A stretch of DNA of 64,000 nucleotides from Dyella psychrodurans (GCF_003363265.1 NZ_QRBF01000004.1:186001-250000), one strand, 5' to 3'. Positions 16,811 through 26,291 are shown, counted from the stretch's first letter. The notes: a model not told the origin generated them from the letters alone. Numbers and translations: made by a program.

Positions 16811-17395
16811 GTGGCACCGCCGCCGCCCGACGCGCTGGCGGTGCTTACGTTCTGGTTCGATCCCGCCCACCACGATGAGTGGTACGCCGCCCGCCCGCAG
16901 TTCGATGCTTTGATACGCGAACGATTTGCGACAACGGTCGACGCCGCAGTGGCGGGCAAACTTTCGGACTGGACGAACACGCCTTCCGGTTGGCTGGCCC
17001 TGCTGATCGTGCTGGATCAGTTCACGCGCAATCTCTATCGCAACGATGCGCGCGCATGGAAACAGGACCTTCGCGCACAACAACTTGCCGTGTGGGGCAT
17101 TGAGGAAGCTTACGACGGCCAACTTCCGGCCATCCAGCGTGTGTTTGCCTACATGCCGCTGGAACATGCTGAAGATAGGGGCATGCAGGATCGTTGCGTT
17201 GCCTTATTCGAATCGCTGTGCGACGGCCTGCCGCCCGAGGAACGAAGCGGCTACATCGGCTTTCTCGACTATGCTCGGAAACACCGGGCGGTGATTGCGC
17301 GCTTCGGCCGCTTTCCGCATCGGAACGCTGTGCTGGGTCGTGCAAATACACCAGATGAAGTGGCGTACCTGGCTGAGTCGGGCGCCGGTTTCTGA
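16811..17395 (+). CDS. DUF924 family protein
   Basis: A 194-residue cytosolic helical protein of the DUF924 (TPR-like) family. Family features seen: an opening ALAVLTFWFDPAHHDEWYA, LIVLDQFTRNLYRNDARAW, a central YMPLEHAEDRGMQDR and the terminal FGRFPHRNAVLGR block before a TPDE segment. The biochemical role is unknown. It uses a GTG start, 3 bases after the upstream gene. Confidence 0.9.
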   Translation: MAPPPPDALAVLTFWFDPAHHDEWYAARPQFDALIRERFATTVDAAVAGKLSDWTNTPSGWLALLIVLDQFTRNLYRNDARAWKQDLRAQQLAVWGIEEAYDGQLPAIQRVFAYMPLEHAEDRGMQDRCVALFESLCDGLPPEERSGYIGFLDYARKHRAVIARFGRFPHRNAVLGRANTPDEVAYLAESGAGF

Positions 17396-17449
17396 TCACT
17401 CAACGTGTTCGGCCATGGAAAGTGGCCTCATTGCGACATGGAGCGTGTC

Positions 17450-17773
17450 ATGCGTCGTTACCTCGTGATGGTCTTGCTTGCCTGCGCATATCCAGCGCAC
17501 GCGCTGGAAAGTCTGCGTGTCGGTAGTCAGCTGCTGGTTGTCGGCGACAGCGCCGCGAGGGTAAAGGCGTTACTAGGTAAGCCTTCCAGTCATTCAAAGA
17601 GCAGCAGCTCGCAGAAATCATCGTCAAAGAACTCGGGAAACCGCAAGAACAAGTCGGCCAAAAGCACCGCGAAGGACAAGGGCGAAAAGTGGCAATACAG
17701 GCGCGACGGTCACACCACCATCATCACCATGGTGGATGGCAAGGTGGCGCACATCGAAGATCTGCCGCGCTGA
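17450..17773 (+). CDS. DUF2845-like exported protein
   Basis: A 107-residue exported protein. A signal peptide (to about residue 20) is followed by LRVGSQLLVVGDSAARVKALLGKPS, typical of DUF2845/SmpA-like small envelope proteins, then a low-complexity Ser/Lys/Asn linker of about 35 residues and a closing beta hairpin WQYRRDGHTTIITMVDGKVAHIE. The low-complexity insert is unusual and is probably disordered. The ATG at 17450 was chosen because the signal peptide starts there. It ends 5 bases before the convergent ketopantoate reductase-like gene. Confidence 0.7.
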   Translation: MRRYLVMVLLACAYPAHALESLRVGSQLLVVGDSAARVKALLGKPSSHSKSSSSQKSSSKNSGNRKNKSAKSTAKDKGEKWQYRRDGHTTIITMVDGKVAHIEDLPR

Positions 17774-17778
17774 CGCTA

Positions 17779-18792
17779 TTACCGGGCGTTGCGCAGTGTG
17801 TTGAGCAAGGCATCGGCCTCCCACCGAAGATAGGATCGCTCGGCGTCACGCATCAGTTCGACAATGCGCGCGTTGGCCGGTGCGCGAAGGCCCTTCGATT
17901 TGGCCAGCGCGACGATTTCGCCATTGATGTAGTCGACTTCGGTGCGTCGTCCCGCTTGCAAATCGTCCCAGGTGGAAGATCGCGCAAGAGGATCGATGGC
18001 CAGCATGCGCGCGGCGATGCGATGGAACATCGCATCCGGCAGCGACAGCACGGTCGGCAGCCAGCGTGCGGGAAGCGCGGTGACTTGTGCCGGGCGAATG
18101 CCGGCGACTTCCAATATCTGCAACCCTTCGCGCTGAAGTAACGCGAGACAACGACGCCATGTTCGATGTGCGAGCTGATCGCGCAGCGGCAAGCCGCTCA
18201 ATGCATTCAGCGGATTGTTGAGATTGATCAGCAGTTTCGCCCAGAGTACCGCCTGCATGTCGTCCTGCCGTTGCAGTGCGAGTCCGCCACCGGCAAAGAC
18301 AGGCAGGAACGGTTCGAGCTCAGCGGAATGTTCCACCATCAACTCGCCTGACGAGCCTTGATGAAAATGGCCCGGCTCGGGTTGGGTCACGTTGAACGGC
18401 ACCATGCCGGCCAGAACGCTATGCCCGGGCAGCGACGCACGCAGTTCGGCGGTGTTGCGCACGCCGTTCTGAAAACTGATGACCAGTGAGCCGGGCGCAA
18501 GCACTTCGGAAAGTTCGTGACCCACGTCCATCGTTGCCGACGATTTCACCGTCACCAGCACCAGCTCGGCGTCGCGTGCGGCTTCGGGATGCGTGTGCAC
18601 ATCAAGCACATCCGGTGCGATGTGTTGTCGATGACCGTTGAGATCGCTGACGGTCAGTCCGCACGCTTTCAGTGTAGACGCGATGCGCGGCCTTGCAATG
18701 AAACGCACCCGCGCGTGGTCATGCAGACGGCCACCGAGATAGTTGCCGATCATGCCGGCACCATAGATGGCAATGCGCGGTAACGGCTTCAT
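17779..18792 (-). CDS. 2-dehydropantoate 2-reductase family protein (PanE/ApbA-like)
   Basis: NADPH-dependent reduction of a 2-keto acid; in the pantothenate pathway ketopantoate to pantoate. The 337-residue protein has the N-terminal Rossmann motif IYGAGMIGNYLGG, the conserved VTVKS near residue 85, an SFQNGV loop and the C-terminal helical domain with AKLLINLNNPLNAL, where Lys and Asn match the family catalytic positions. It overlaps the upstream flavoprotein gene by four bases, so the two are coupled. Whether it serves pantothenate synthesis or a related keto acid is open, because many genomes have several paralogs. Confidence 0.88.
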   Translation of the reverse strand: MKPLPRIAIYGAGMIGNYLGGRLHDHARVRFIARPRIASTLKACGLTVSDLNGHRQHIAPDVLDVHTHPEAARDAELVLVTVKSSATMDVGHELSEVLAPGSLVISFQNGVRNTAELRASLPGHSVLAGMVPFNVTQPEPGHFHQGSSGELMVEHSAELEPFLPVFAGGGLALQRQDDMQAVLWAKLLINLNNPLNALSGLPLRDQLAHRTWRRCLALLQREGLQILEVAGIRPAQVTALPARWLPTVLSLPDAMFHRIAARMLAIDPLARSSTWDDLQAGRRTEVDYINGEIVALAKSKGLRAPANARIVELMRDAERSYLRWEADALLNTLRNAR

Positions 18793-20444
18793 GCCACGGC
18801 CGCTGCGGCAGCGCGCCCCGCAATACGCCCGGAAAACAGGCATCCGCCAAGGAAGCTGCCTTCGAGTGCGCGATAACCGTGCAATCCGCCGCCGCCGAAA
18901 CCGGCGGCTTCGCCCACGGCATAAAGTCCGCGCAGGGGTTGGCCGTCGTGACCGAGTACGCGCGCCTGCAGATCGGTTTCGAGTCCGCCGAGCGTCTTGC
19001 GCGTGAGGATGTTCAGTCGCACGGCGATCAACGGGCCGTTGGAGGGATCGAGCAGGCGATGCGGCTTGGCGACGCGCACCAGGCGATCGCCGCGATAACG
19101 GCGCGCGTTGTGAATGGCCATGACCTGGCTGTCTTTCGCATACGGGTTGTCGAACTGACGGTCCCGCGCCTCGATTTCCTCGCGCAGACGCGCGGCATCG
19201 ATAAGTTGGCTGCCGGCGAGTTCGTTCATGCCGACAACCAGGTCGTCCAGGTTGTCGCGCACCACAAAATCGCGGCCGTGCCGCTTGAAGGCCTCCACCG
19301 GCGCGGGCGCATGCTTGCCAACCGCGCGTTTTGCAACTTGCCGCCAACTCTTGCCGGTCAGATCGGGATTTTGCTCGGAACCGGAAAGCGCGAATTCGCG
19401 CCGGATGATCTGTTGATCCAGCACAAACCAGCTGTAGTCGTAACCCGTGCGGCGCAGGTGTTCGAGCGTGCCCATCGTGTCGAAGCCGGGCCACAGCGGG
19501 CAGGGCAGGCGGTGGCCGCGTGCGTCGAACCAGAGCGACGAGGGGCCGGGCAGGATGCGAATCGCGTGCCTGGGCCAGATCGGATTCCAGTTCTCGATCC
19601 CTTCGACGTAATGCCACATGCGGTCGCGGTTGATCAGGCGTGCGCCCGCCGCTTCGCTGATGCCGAGCATGCGGCCGTCTACATGTGCGGGGACGCCACA
19701 CAACATGTGCGACGGTGGCGGACCCAAACGTTCGGGCCAGTTTTTGCGCACCAGTTCGTGATTGCCGCCGATGCCGCCGGACGCCACGATGACCGCCTGC
19801 GCGCGATATTCGAAATCGCCCGCTACCTCGCGCGAACTCGGCTTGCCGCGTTCGACGCTGTCGTCGGCCAGGCGCACGCCATGCACGCCGACCACGCTGC
19901 CGTTTTCCATCATCAAGCCATCGACGCGATGGCGGAAAGCAAACTGCAACAAACCTTTCGATGCCGCGTCGCGTGCGCGACGCACGAAAGGTTCCAGCAC
20001 GCCCGGACCGGTGCCCCATGTCACATGAAAGCGCGGTACCGAATTGCCGTGGCCGATCGCGCCATAGCCGCCGCGTTCGGCCCAGCCCACCACGGGAAAC
20101 CAGCGCATGCCCATGCCATGCAGCCAGGCGCGTTTTTCGCCCGACGCAAAATCGACGTAAGCCTGAGCCCATTGGCGCGGCCAGTGGTCTTCGGCACGAT
20201 CGAAGGCGGCCGTGCCCATCCAGTCGGCCAGCGCCAGCGCATGCGAGTCGCGTACACCCATGCGACGCTGCTCCGGCGAATCCACGAAAAACAGGCCGCC
20301 AAAAGACCAATGCGCCTGCCCGCCGAGGCTCTGCTCCGGTTCCTGTTCGACCAGCAGCACGCGTCGTCCTGCATCGGTCAGCTCCGTGGCGGCGACGAGG
20401 CCGGCCAGCCCCCCGCCAACCACGATGACATCGGTGGATTGCAT
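18789..20444 (-). CDS. FAD-dependent dehydrogenase/oxidoreductase (KstD/fumarate reductase-like)
   Basis: A 551-residue flavoprotein. The N-terminal FAD motif is DVIVVGGGLAGLVAATEL, followed by an FAD-contacting acidic strand (LLVEQEPEQSLGG). Further FAD-binding regions are VIVASGGIGGN and the C-terminal GLYAVGEAAGFGGGG. This is the plan of the FAD-binding-2 family that includes fumarate reductase flavoprotein and 3-ketosteroid dehydrogenases; annotated relatives are usually called FAD-binding dehydrogenase. The substrate is unknown. It is the first gene of a coupled pair with the PanE-like reductase. Repeat copy B lies upstream, 87 bases before the start. Confidence 0.85.
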   Translation of the reverse strand: MQSTDVIVVGGGLAGLVAATELTDAGRRVLLVEQEPEQSLGGQAHWSFGGLFFVDSPEQRRMGVRDSHALALADWMGTAAFDRAEDHWPRQWAQAYVDFASGEKRAWLHGMGMRWFPVVGWAERGGYGAIGHGNSVPRFHVTWGTGPGVLEPFVRRARDAASKGLLQFAFRHRVDGLMMENGSVVGVHGVRLADDSVERGKPSSREVAGDFEYRAQAVIVASGGIGGNHELVRKNWPERLGPPPSHMLCGVPAHVDGRMLGISEAAGARLINRDRMWHYVEGIENWNPIWPRHAIRILPGPSSLWFDARGHRLPCPLWPGFDTMGTLEHLRRTGYDYSWFVLDQQIIRREFALSGSEQNPDLTGKSWRQVAKRAVGKHAPAPVEAFKRHGRDFVVRDNLDDLVVGMNELAGSQLIDAARLREEIEARDRQFDNPYAKDSQVMAIHNARRYRGDRLVRVAKPHRLLDPSNGPLIAVRLNILTRKTLGGLETDLQARVLGHDGQPLRGLYAVGEAAGFGGGGLHGYRALEGSFLGGCLFSGRIAGRAAAAAVA

Positions 20445-20530
20445 GCGCCTTGCCCCTGAGTACGCTCCAATGGATGAAGTTATCGCGCGCCCGACGGTTT
20501 TCCTATGTGCGCTGCGCCATCGCCCGGTCC

Positions 20531-20682
20531 AGGGTCTGTTCGCACTATTCGCGTAGCCCGCGTTTTGTCCGCCATCCGGCGTCATCGCTCAGTCGTGTAC
20601 GGACGTACACTCCCTCGCTCTTCCTTGGTTGGCGAGCAAACAGCTCCCGGCGCGGGCCACGCGAATAGTGCGAACAGACCCT
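20531..20682. repeat. Palindromic MITE-like element, copy B
   Basis: A 152-base element with 32-base terminal inverted repeats (20531-20562 against 20651-20682) that differ at one position only, the same A/G position as in copy A. The interior from about 20575 to 20650 is homologous to the right half of copy A, including the CTCGCTCTTCCTTG stretch. It occupies the divergent gap between the flavoprotein gene and the DUF2884 gene. No open reading frame or transposase. Confidence 0.8.
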
Positions 20683-20822
20683 AGGAGATATGACCGATGG
20701 CACGGGATGACGCATGGCCCATGTAAACGAGTGCCCCGCCGTTAAACCCTATGCAGGCTGGGACGCATCCAAGCGGATAACGGCAGGTTCGGGCCGTGTC
20801 GTATCGGGAGAGGGAATCGCTC

Positions 20823-21629
20823 ATGCATCGTCATGTCACGGAAATTGCGCTCGTGGTCGGTCTGGCCGTTGCCGGCGGCGCGCAGGCGTCGGATGCGCAC
20901 TTCCATCATCTGCAGTGTTCCTACAACAGCGACTACGACGTACAGATCAAGTCGGATGGCATCGCGTTCACGCGCGAACAAGGCCATCCGAATGATGTCT
21001 TCATGCACGACGGACAACTGCGCGTGGACGGTCGCGATGTGCCTGTTACGCACGAAGACGCCGTGCGATTGCGCGCATACGAACATCAGGTGCGCGATCT
21101 CCTGCCGGCGATGGCGGATATCGCACGCGACGGTGTGGATATCGGTTATTCCGCGATGACCACCGTCGTCGCAACGCTGGCCGACGATAGCGACGAACGC
21201 ACGCGCATCATGGAGAAGCTGCGCGACCGTCACGCCGTCGCCTTGCAGCAGATCGACGGCACGCTCGGCCACGGCTTCTGGAAGTCGGGCGATGGCGGCG
21301 AAACCTTCGGCGCCACCGTGGAAGAGGCGGTGGCCGATATGGTCGGCAGCATCACGCGCGATGTGTTGAAGGACGCGCTGAGCAACGACCCCAGCAAGCT
21401 GGCGGCGCTGGAAGCGCGAACCAGCGCGCTGGACACCACGCTGGACAAAGCCGTCGAAGTGCCCGCCAACAAGCTTGAGCAGCGCGCGGACGCGCTGTGT
21501 CCGCGTCTGGGCGAGCTCGATCAATTGCAGCGGCAACTTCAGTTTCGCCTTCCCAATGGCGATCGTCTGAAACTGCTTTCATCGGACACGGATAGTGATA
21601 ACAAAACGAGGCAATACGCCCAACGTTAG
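20823..21629 (+). CDS. DUF2884 (YggN-like) exported protein, second copy
   Basis: A 268-residue exported protein paralogous in plan to 15498-16250. It has a short signal peptide (cleavage near QAS, residue 20), the early CSYNSDYDVQIKSDGIAFTRE matching the CHATSSYDLTVQSD segment of the other copy, the shared DGRxVPxxxED region and a late cysteine in ALCPRLGELD. Periplasmic; role unknown. The ATG at 20823 has GGGAGAGGG upstream. A rho-independent terminator follows at 21674. Repeat copy B is 140 bases upstream and probably lies in its promoter region. Confidence 0.82.
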   Translation: MHRHVTEIALVVGLAVAGGAQASDAHFHHLQCSYNSDYDVQIKSDGIAFTREQGHPNDVFMHDGQLRVDGRDVPVTHEDAVRLRAYEHQVRDLLPAMADIARDGVDIGYSAMTTVVATLADDSDERTRIMEKLRDRHAVALQQIDGTLGHGFWKSGDGGETFGATVEEAVADMVGSITRDVLKDALSNDPSKLAALEARTSALDTTLDKAVEVPANKLEQRADALCPRLGELDQLQRQLQFRLPNGDRLKLLSSDTDSDNKTRQYAQR

Positions 21630-21673
21630 TAACTCCCCCCGAACGCCATGCTTCCCCAGCATGGGACAGTCAC

Positions 21674-21705
21674 GTGCCCGGCTACCCCTCCGGGCACTTT
21701 TTTTT
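21674..21705 (+). terminator. Rho-independent terminator
   Basis: An 8-bp stem GTGCCCGG/CCGGGCAC with an 8-base loop and a run of eight T, 45 bases after the DUF2884 gene. Confidence 0.88.
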
Positions 21706-21767
21706 GGCGTAATCATCGATTCCCGAACGGGCTGCTAGGCTTTCGGTAGTTTTCCAAGGGCTGCGCC

Positions 21768-22604
21768 ATGTTCGACTACCTCCTGCGTCTGTCTCTCGAC
21801 GACCTCACTGCGTTCTTCACGCGCCATGGTCCGGCTTTGTTCGGCGCACTGCTGGTGTTGCTGCTGGGCAACTGGCTGGCGGGGCGATTGGCGAACTTCA
21901 TACAACGTGCGATGCAGCGCGCATCGATCGATCCGACCTTGAGCGGCTTTCTGCGCAATCTCATCTATGGCGTCCTGATCGCCGTATTGATCGTGATTGC
22001 GCTGCAGACGGCCGGTGTGCCGAGCGCGCCGTTGCTCGCGGCGCTCGGTGCGGGCGGCCTGGCGATCGGTCTGGCCTTGCAGGGTTCGTTGAGCAACCTG
22101 GCGTGGGGCGTGTTGCTGATCGTGTTTCGTCCGTTCAAGGTCGGCGATTTCATTACCGCCGGCGGCATCGATGGCACGGTGGAAGGCATCAACCTGATGC
22201 ACACGCAGTTGGTGCTGGCCGACAACCGCGAAGCCGTCGTACCCAATTCGAAGATCGGTGCCGATGCCATCATCAACTACAGCCGGCGCGGCACGCGGCG
22301 CTTCGAATTGCGCGTCGGCATCGGCTATGGCGATGACATCGGCAAGGCGATCGGCGTGGTGCGACGCCTGTTTGAAGCGGACGTGCGCATCCTGAAAGAT
22401 CCGGCACCCACCGTGTGGACCGACAGCCTCGGCGAGAGCGCCGTCTATTTGCTGCTGCGCGCTTATACGCAGACCAAGGATTTCTGGCCGGCGCAGACCG
22501 ATCTGCTGCGCGCGGTGAAGGAGCATTTCGACGCCGAAGGCATCCGTATTCCGCCGCCACAGCGCGAGGTGCGCATCGTCGGCGCACCTGCTGATCTCAA
22601 GTAA
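21768..22604 (+). CDS. Small-conductance mechanosensitive channel, MscS family
   Basis: An inner-membrane tension-gated channel that releases solutes on osmotic downshift. The 278-residue length matches MscS. Three membrane helices (about 22-45, 62-82, 87-112) include the pore helix APLLAALGAGGLAIGLALQGSLSN, with the Gly/Ala packing pattern of TM3. The beta domain follows with FRPFKVGDFITAGGIDGTVEGI and PNSKIGADAIINYS, then a mixed C-terminal domain. It is transcribed alone; the aceF operator and promoter lie in the gap that follows. Confidence 0.95.
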   Translation: MFDYLLRLSLDDLTAFFTRHGPALFGALLVLLLGNWLAGRLANFIQRAMQRASIDPTLSGFLRNLIYGVLIAVLIVIALQTAGVPSAPLLAALGAGGLAIGLALQGSLSNLAWGVLLIVFRPFKVGDFITAGGIDGTVEGINLMHTQLVLADNREAVVPNSKIGADAIINYSRRGTRRFELRVGIGYGDDIGKAIGVVRRLFEADVRILKDPAPTVWTDSLGESAVYLLLRAYTQTKDFWPAQTDLLRAVKEHFDAEGIRIPPPQREVRIVGAPADLK

Positions 22605-22613
22605 GGCCGGTCC

Positions 22614-22627
22614 CGCATACGTATGCG
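22614..22627. promoter_or_regulatory. Candidate operator CGCATACGTATGCG upstream of aceF
   Basis: A perfect 14-base palindrome. The first 12 bases are identical to 2734-2745 upstream of aceE. It lies about 65-75 bases before the predicted aceF transcription start, a position like that in aceE. Confidence 0.45.
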
Positions 22628-22674
22628 CATGGCGCTTTCAGGCCGATTTGCCATGTCCGTAAAGGGGTGTCGGT

Positions 22675-22683
22675 TGCTATGAT
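22675..22683 (+). promoter_or_regulatory. Extended -10 promoter element of aceF
   Basis: TGC followed by TATGAT gives an extended -10 element. No good -35 box is visible at 17 bases, which would fit an activator-dependent promoter. The start would lie near 22690. Confidence 0.45.
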
Positions 22684-22743
22684 GGAAGCCTTGCGGCCGA
22701 CCCCGCCTCCCCATGCGGCCGCCTTCGATCTGCAGGAGTAATC

Positions 22744-24111
22744 ATGGCCGACCTGAAAGAAGCCCGCGTTCCTGATATCGGCGGTCACGCCGATGTGCCC
22801 GTCATCGAGGTGATGATCAAACCCGGTGACACGGTCGAAAAGGACCAAAGCCTCATCACGCTGGAGTCGGACAAGGCCACGATGGAAGTGCCTGCGCCCT
22901 TCGCCGGCGTGGTAAAGGAAGTGAAATTGAAGGTCGGCGATGAAGTATCGGAAGGTGCTCTGATTGCCGTCATCGAGGCTTCCGGCGGTGCTGCCGCACC
23001 GGCGCCGGCCCCCGCCAAGGCCGAAGCCCCGGCTCCGGCCCCTGCGCCCGCCCCCGCTCCGGCGGCGGCGGCTCCGCAGGTGAAGGAAGAGCCGGCGCCG
23101 CTGGGCGGCCGCAGCGTGCTCCCTGGCAATGCGCCGGAGGGCGATGTGTCGCCGCAGGCCCGCCCGCCGTTCGACGCCAACATCGTCATGCCGGGCGATG
23201 CTCCCTACGCCAGCCCGGCCATCCGCGCCTTCGCGCGCGAGTTGGGCGTGGACATCCGCCAGGTGAAGGGCAGTAGCCGTGGCGGCCGTATCGTGCGCGA
23301 GGACGTCACCGCCTACGTCAAGCATGCGCTCGCTTCCGGCGCGCGTCCGGTGACGGGCGGCGGTGCCGCCATGGGCGGCCTCAACCTGCTGCCGTGGCCG
23401 AAGGTCGATTTCGCCAAGTTCGGCGCGATCGAAGAAAAGCAGCTGTCGCGCATCCAGAAGATTTCCGGCGCCAACCTCGCGCGCAACTGGGCGATGATCC
23501 CGCATATCACCCAGCACGAAGATGCCGACATCACCGAGATGGAAGCCTTCCGCAAGAAGCTCGGCGAAGAGAACAAGGACGTGAAGATCACGCCGCTGGT
23601 ATTCCAGATCAAGGCGGTGGTCGCGGCGCTGAAGAAATTTCCCACGTTCAATTCCTCGCTCGACGAAAGCGGCGAGAAGCTGATTCTCAAGAAGTACTTC
23701 CACATCGGCATCGCGGTCGATACGCCCGATGGCCTGGTCGTGCCGGTGATTCGCGACTGCGACAAGAAGGGTTTGCTGGATCTGGCCATCGAACTGGGCG
23801 AGATCTCCAAGAAGGCACGCGACAAGAAGCTGGGCCCGAACGACATGTCCGGCGGCTGCTTCTCCATCTCCTCGCTCGGCGGCATCGGCGGTACGGCGTT
23901 CACGCCCATCGTCAACGCGCCGGAAGTGGCGATCCTCGGCGTGTCCAAGGCGCAGACCAAGCCGGTGTGGAACGGCAAGGAATTCGCTCCGCGCCTGATC
24001 CTGCCGCTGTCGCTCAGCTACGACCATCGCGTGATCGATGGCGCGCTTGCCGCGCGCTTCGCTTCGTTCCTCGCGGCCCAGCTCGGCGACATCCGTCGCC
24101 TGTTGCTCTGA
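22744..24111 (+). CDS. aceF: Pyruvate dehydrogenase E2, dihydrolipoamide acetyltransferase
   Basis: Transfers the acetyl group from E1 through its lipoyl arm to coenzyme A and forms the core of the complex. The 455-residue protein has one lipoyl domain (about 1-80, lipoylated Lys44 in ESDKATME), an Ala/Pro linker, a peripheral subunit-binding domain (about 157-190, [16 protein letters not shown]) and the catalytic domain with the active-site DHRVIDG near residue 427 (His about 428, Asp about 432). Many E2 proteins have two or three lipoyl domains; here there is one, and the E3 gene adds another. lpd follows after 15 bases. Confidence 0.97.
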   Translation: MADLKEARVPDIGGHADVPVIEVMIKPGDTVEKDQSLITLESDKATMEVPAPFAGVVKEVKLKVGDEVSEGALIAVIEASGGAAAPAPAPAKAEAPAPAPAPAPAPAAAAPQVKEEPAPLGGRSVLPGNAPEGDVSPQARPPFDANIVMPGDAPYASPAIRAFARELGVDIRQVKGSSRGGRIVREDVTAYVKHALASGARPVTGGGAAMGGLNLLPWPKVDFAKFGAIEEKQLSRIQKISGANLARNWAMIPHITQHEDADITEMEAFRKKLGEENKDVKITPLVFQIKAVVAALKKFPTFNSSLDESGEKLILKKYFHIGIAVDTPDGLVVPVIRDCDKKGLLDLAIELGEISKKARDKKLGPNDMSGGCFSISSLGGIGGTAFTPIVNAPEVAILGVSKAQTKPVWNGKEFAPRLILPLSLSYDHRVIDGALAARFASFLAAQLGDIRRLLL

Positions 24112-24126
24112 CGAGGGGAGACGATC

Positions 24127-25923
24127 ATGGCGAATACGATCGAAGTGAAAGTCCCCGATATCGGCGGGCACGAAAACGTGCCGGTGATCGAGGTGATGGT
24201 CAAGGTCGGCGATACCGTCGCGAAGGAACAGAGCCTCATCACGCTGGAGTCGGACAAGGCGACGATGGAAATTCCGTCGAGCGTCGCTGGCGTCATCAAG
24301 GAATTCAAGCTCAAGGTTGGCGATGAAGTGTCCGAGGGCGCGGTCATTGCCGTGATCGAGGCGAGCGAAGGTGCTGCGGCATCTGCGGAAGCGCCGAAAG
24401 CTGCGGCGCCCGCACCGGTCGCCAGCTTGCCAGCTCCCGCACCTGCGCCGGCACCTGCCAAGGCTCCGGCAGCTCCCGCGCCACAGGCGGCAGGCGCATC
24501 CGACCGCAAGGCCGACATCGAGTGCAAACTCGTCGTGCTCGGTTCCGGTCCAGGCGGTTATACGGCCGCTTTCCGTGCTGCCGACCTCGGTGTCGATACG
24601 GTGCTGGTGGAACGCTACGCCAAGCTTGGCGGCGTGTGCCTCAACGTCGGTTGCATTCCGTCCAAGGCGCTGCTGCATGCCGCTGCAGTGATCGACGAAG
24701 CCGATGCGATGGCCGCGCACGGTGTGACCTTCGGCAAGCCCAAAATCGATATCGACAAGCTGCGCAGCTTCAAGGACAAAGTCGTGGGCCAGCTCACCGG
24801 CGGCCTGGCCAGCATGGCCAAGCAGCGCAAGGTGCGCACCGTGCAGGGCGTGGGTACGTTCATTTCGCCGAACGAAATGGAAATCGACACGGCCGAAGGC
24901 AAGAAGCTGCTCCGCTTCGAATACGCCATCATCGCCGCCGGTTCGCAGTCGGTGAAATTGCCCGCGTTCCCGTGGGACGACGATCGCATCGTCGATTCCA
25001 CCGGTGCGCTGGAACTCAAGGACGTGCCGGCCAAGCTGCTGGTCGTCGGCGGCGGCATCATCGGCCTGGAAATGGCGACCGTGTACTCCGCGCTCGGCAG
25101 CGAAGTGACCGTGGTCGAATTCATGGACCAGATCATTCCCGGCGCCGATGCCGATCTGATCAAACCGCTTGCCAAGCGTCTCGGCGGCAAGGTCAAGGGC
25201 ATTCACCTCAAGACCAAGGTGGTCGAGGCGAAAGCCACCAAGAAGGGCATCGAGGTCAGCTACGAAGGCGAGAACAAGCCCGAAACCACGCTGTTCGACC
25301 GCGTGCTGGTCTCTGTTGGCCGCTCGGCCAACGGCAACAAGATCGGCGCGGACAAGGCCGGCGTCGCCGTCACCGAACGCGGCTTCATCAACGTCGACAC
25401 GCAGATGCGCACCAACGTGAAGCACATCTTCGCCATCGGCGATCTGGTCGGCCAGCCGATGCTGGCGCACAAGGCCACGCATGAAGCGAAAGTGGCGGCG
25501 GAAGTCGTCGCCGGCATGAAGAGCCACTTCGATGCGCGCGTGATTCCGTCGGTCGCGTTTACCGATCCGGAAGTGGCGTGGGTGGGCGTCACCGAGCGCG
25601 AGGCGAAGGAAAAAGGCCTCAAGATCGGCGTCGGCAAATTCCCGTGGGTGGCCAGTGGTCGCGCCATCGGCATCGATCGCACTGAAGGCTTCACCAAACT
25701 GCTGTTCGACGAAGAAACGCATCGTATCGTTGGCGGCGCCATCGTCGGTCCGCATGCGGGCGATCTGATTTCCGAAATTGCGCTGGCGATCGAGATGGGC
25801 AGCGAAGCGGCCGATATCGGCCTTACCATCCATCCGCATCCGACGCTCAGCGAATCGGTGGGCATGGCGGCGGAGGTCTACGAAGGCACCATCACCGACT
25901 TGTACATGCCTAAGAAGAAATAA
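24127..25923 (+). CDS. lpd: Dihydrolipoamide dehydrogenase (E3) with N-terminal lipoyl domain
   Basis: Reoxidises the dihydrolipoyl groups of the complex and passes electrons through FAD to NAD. The 598-residue protein is about 120 longer than plain E3 because of a lipoyl domain (about 1-80, Lys44 in ESDKATME) and an Ala/Pro linker. The E3 part has the FAD motif [12 protein letters not shown], the redox disulfide CLNVGC near residue 171, the NAD-binding [12 protein letters not shown] and the C-terminal catalytic HPHPTLSE. The lipoyl domain is nearly the same as that of aceF. It is the last gene of the aceF-lpd operon; a terminator follows. Confidence 0.97.
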   Translation: MANTIEVKVPDIGGHENVPVIEVMVKVGDTVAKEQSLITLESDKATMEIPSSVAGVIKEFKLKVGDEVSEGAVIAVIEASEGAAASAEAPKAAAPAPVASLPAPAPAPAPAKAPAAPAPQAAGASDRKADIECKLVVLGSGPGGYTAAFRAADLGVDTVLVERYAKLGGVCLNVGCIPSKALLHAAAVIDEADAMAAHGVTFGKPKIDIDKLRSFKDKVVGQLTGGLASMAKQRKVRTVQGVGTFISPNEMEIDTAEGKKLLRFEYAIIAAGSQSVKLPAFPWDDDRIVDSTGALELKDVPAKLLVVGGGIIGLEMATVYSALGSEVTVVEFMDQIIPGADADLIKPLAKRLGGKVKGIHLKTKVVEAKATKKGIEVSYEGENKPETTLFDRVLVSVGRSANGNKIGADKAGVAVTERGFINVDTQMRTNVKHIFAIGDLVGQPMLAHKATHEAKVAAEVVAGMKSHFDARVIPSVAFTDPEVAWVGVTEREAKEKGLKIGVGKFPWVASGRAIGIDRTEGFTKLLFDEETHRIVGGAIVGPHAGDLISEIALAIEMGSEAADIGLTIHPHPTLSESVGMAAEVYEGTITDLYMPKKK

Positions 25924-25942
25924 TTCACGCATATTGCAAACG

Positions 25943-25972
25943 AAAAAGGCCCGGAGAAATCCGGGCTTTTTC
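25943..25972 (+). terminator. Rho-independent terminator after lpd
   Basis: A stem of CCCGGA/TCCGGG with A-rich and T-rich flanks (one bulged G) and a GAAA loop; ends in a T-run. Confidence 0.85.
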
Positions 25973-26291
25973 GTTGGCAGTGGTCGCATGACACTCGGTA
26001 CGGCGAAGAATCAGTCAGTTGCCGATAGGTCTGCGCAAGCGATGGCGGAGAAAATATCCAACATGACGATTCATGCTGTATGGCTATCAAATTCCTCAGT
26101 GCTAAGGGCACACGTGTTGGGTGTTGGTCGATACCAGGGAAACATGGAAAATGCCTATGTCGTGTACTCGACGAAGGTTAGGTCGACTGCCAAGTAAATG
26201 ATTCGGCAGAGAGGCGTTTCCTGACTTACAGCTTTTGGACAATTGTCAGTAAACAGCAACACATGTGTTTCATATGGTTTGTGAGGTAGCC
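25973..26291. other. Intergenic, AT-richer stretch before the Mig-14-like gene
   Basis: About 320 bases with no convincing gene; short open frames on both strands lack a ribosome binding site and homology-like content. It is less GC-rich than the surroundings, like the following gene, and probably holds that gene's promoter, although I cannot place a clear -35/-10 pair. Confidence 0.4.

Noticed and set aside
23000-23100. Ala/Pro repeats in aceF (and at 24390-24500 in lpd) as tandem DNA repeats
   Set aside because: They encode the flexible interdomain linkers normal in E2 and lipoyl-E3 proteins.
22597-25989. An 1130-codon minus-strand open frame opposite aceF-lpd
   Set aside because: Same effect as opposite aceE. 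It has no start signals and is repetitive, because the lipoyl domains on the other strand are repeated.
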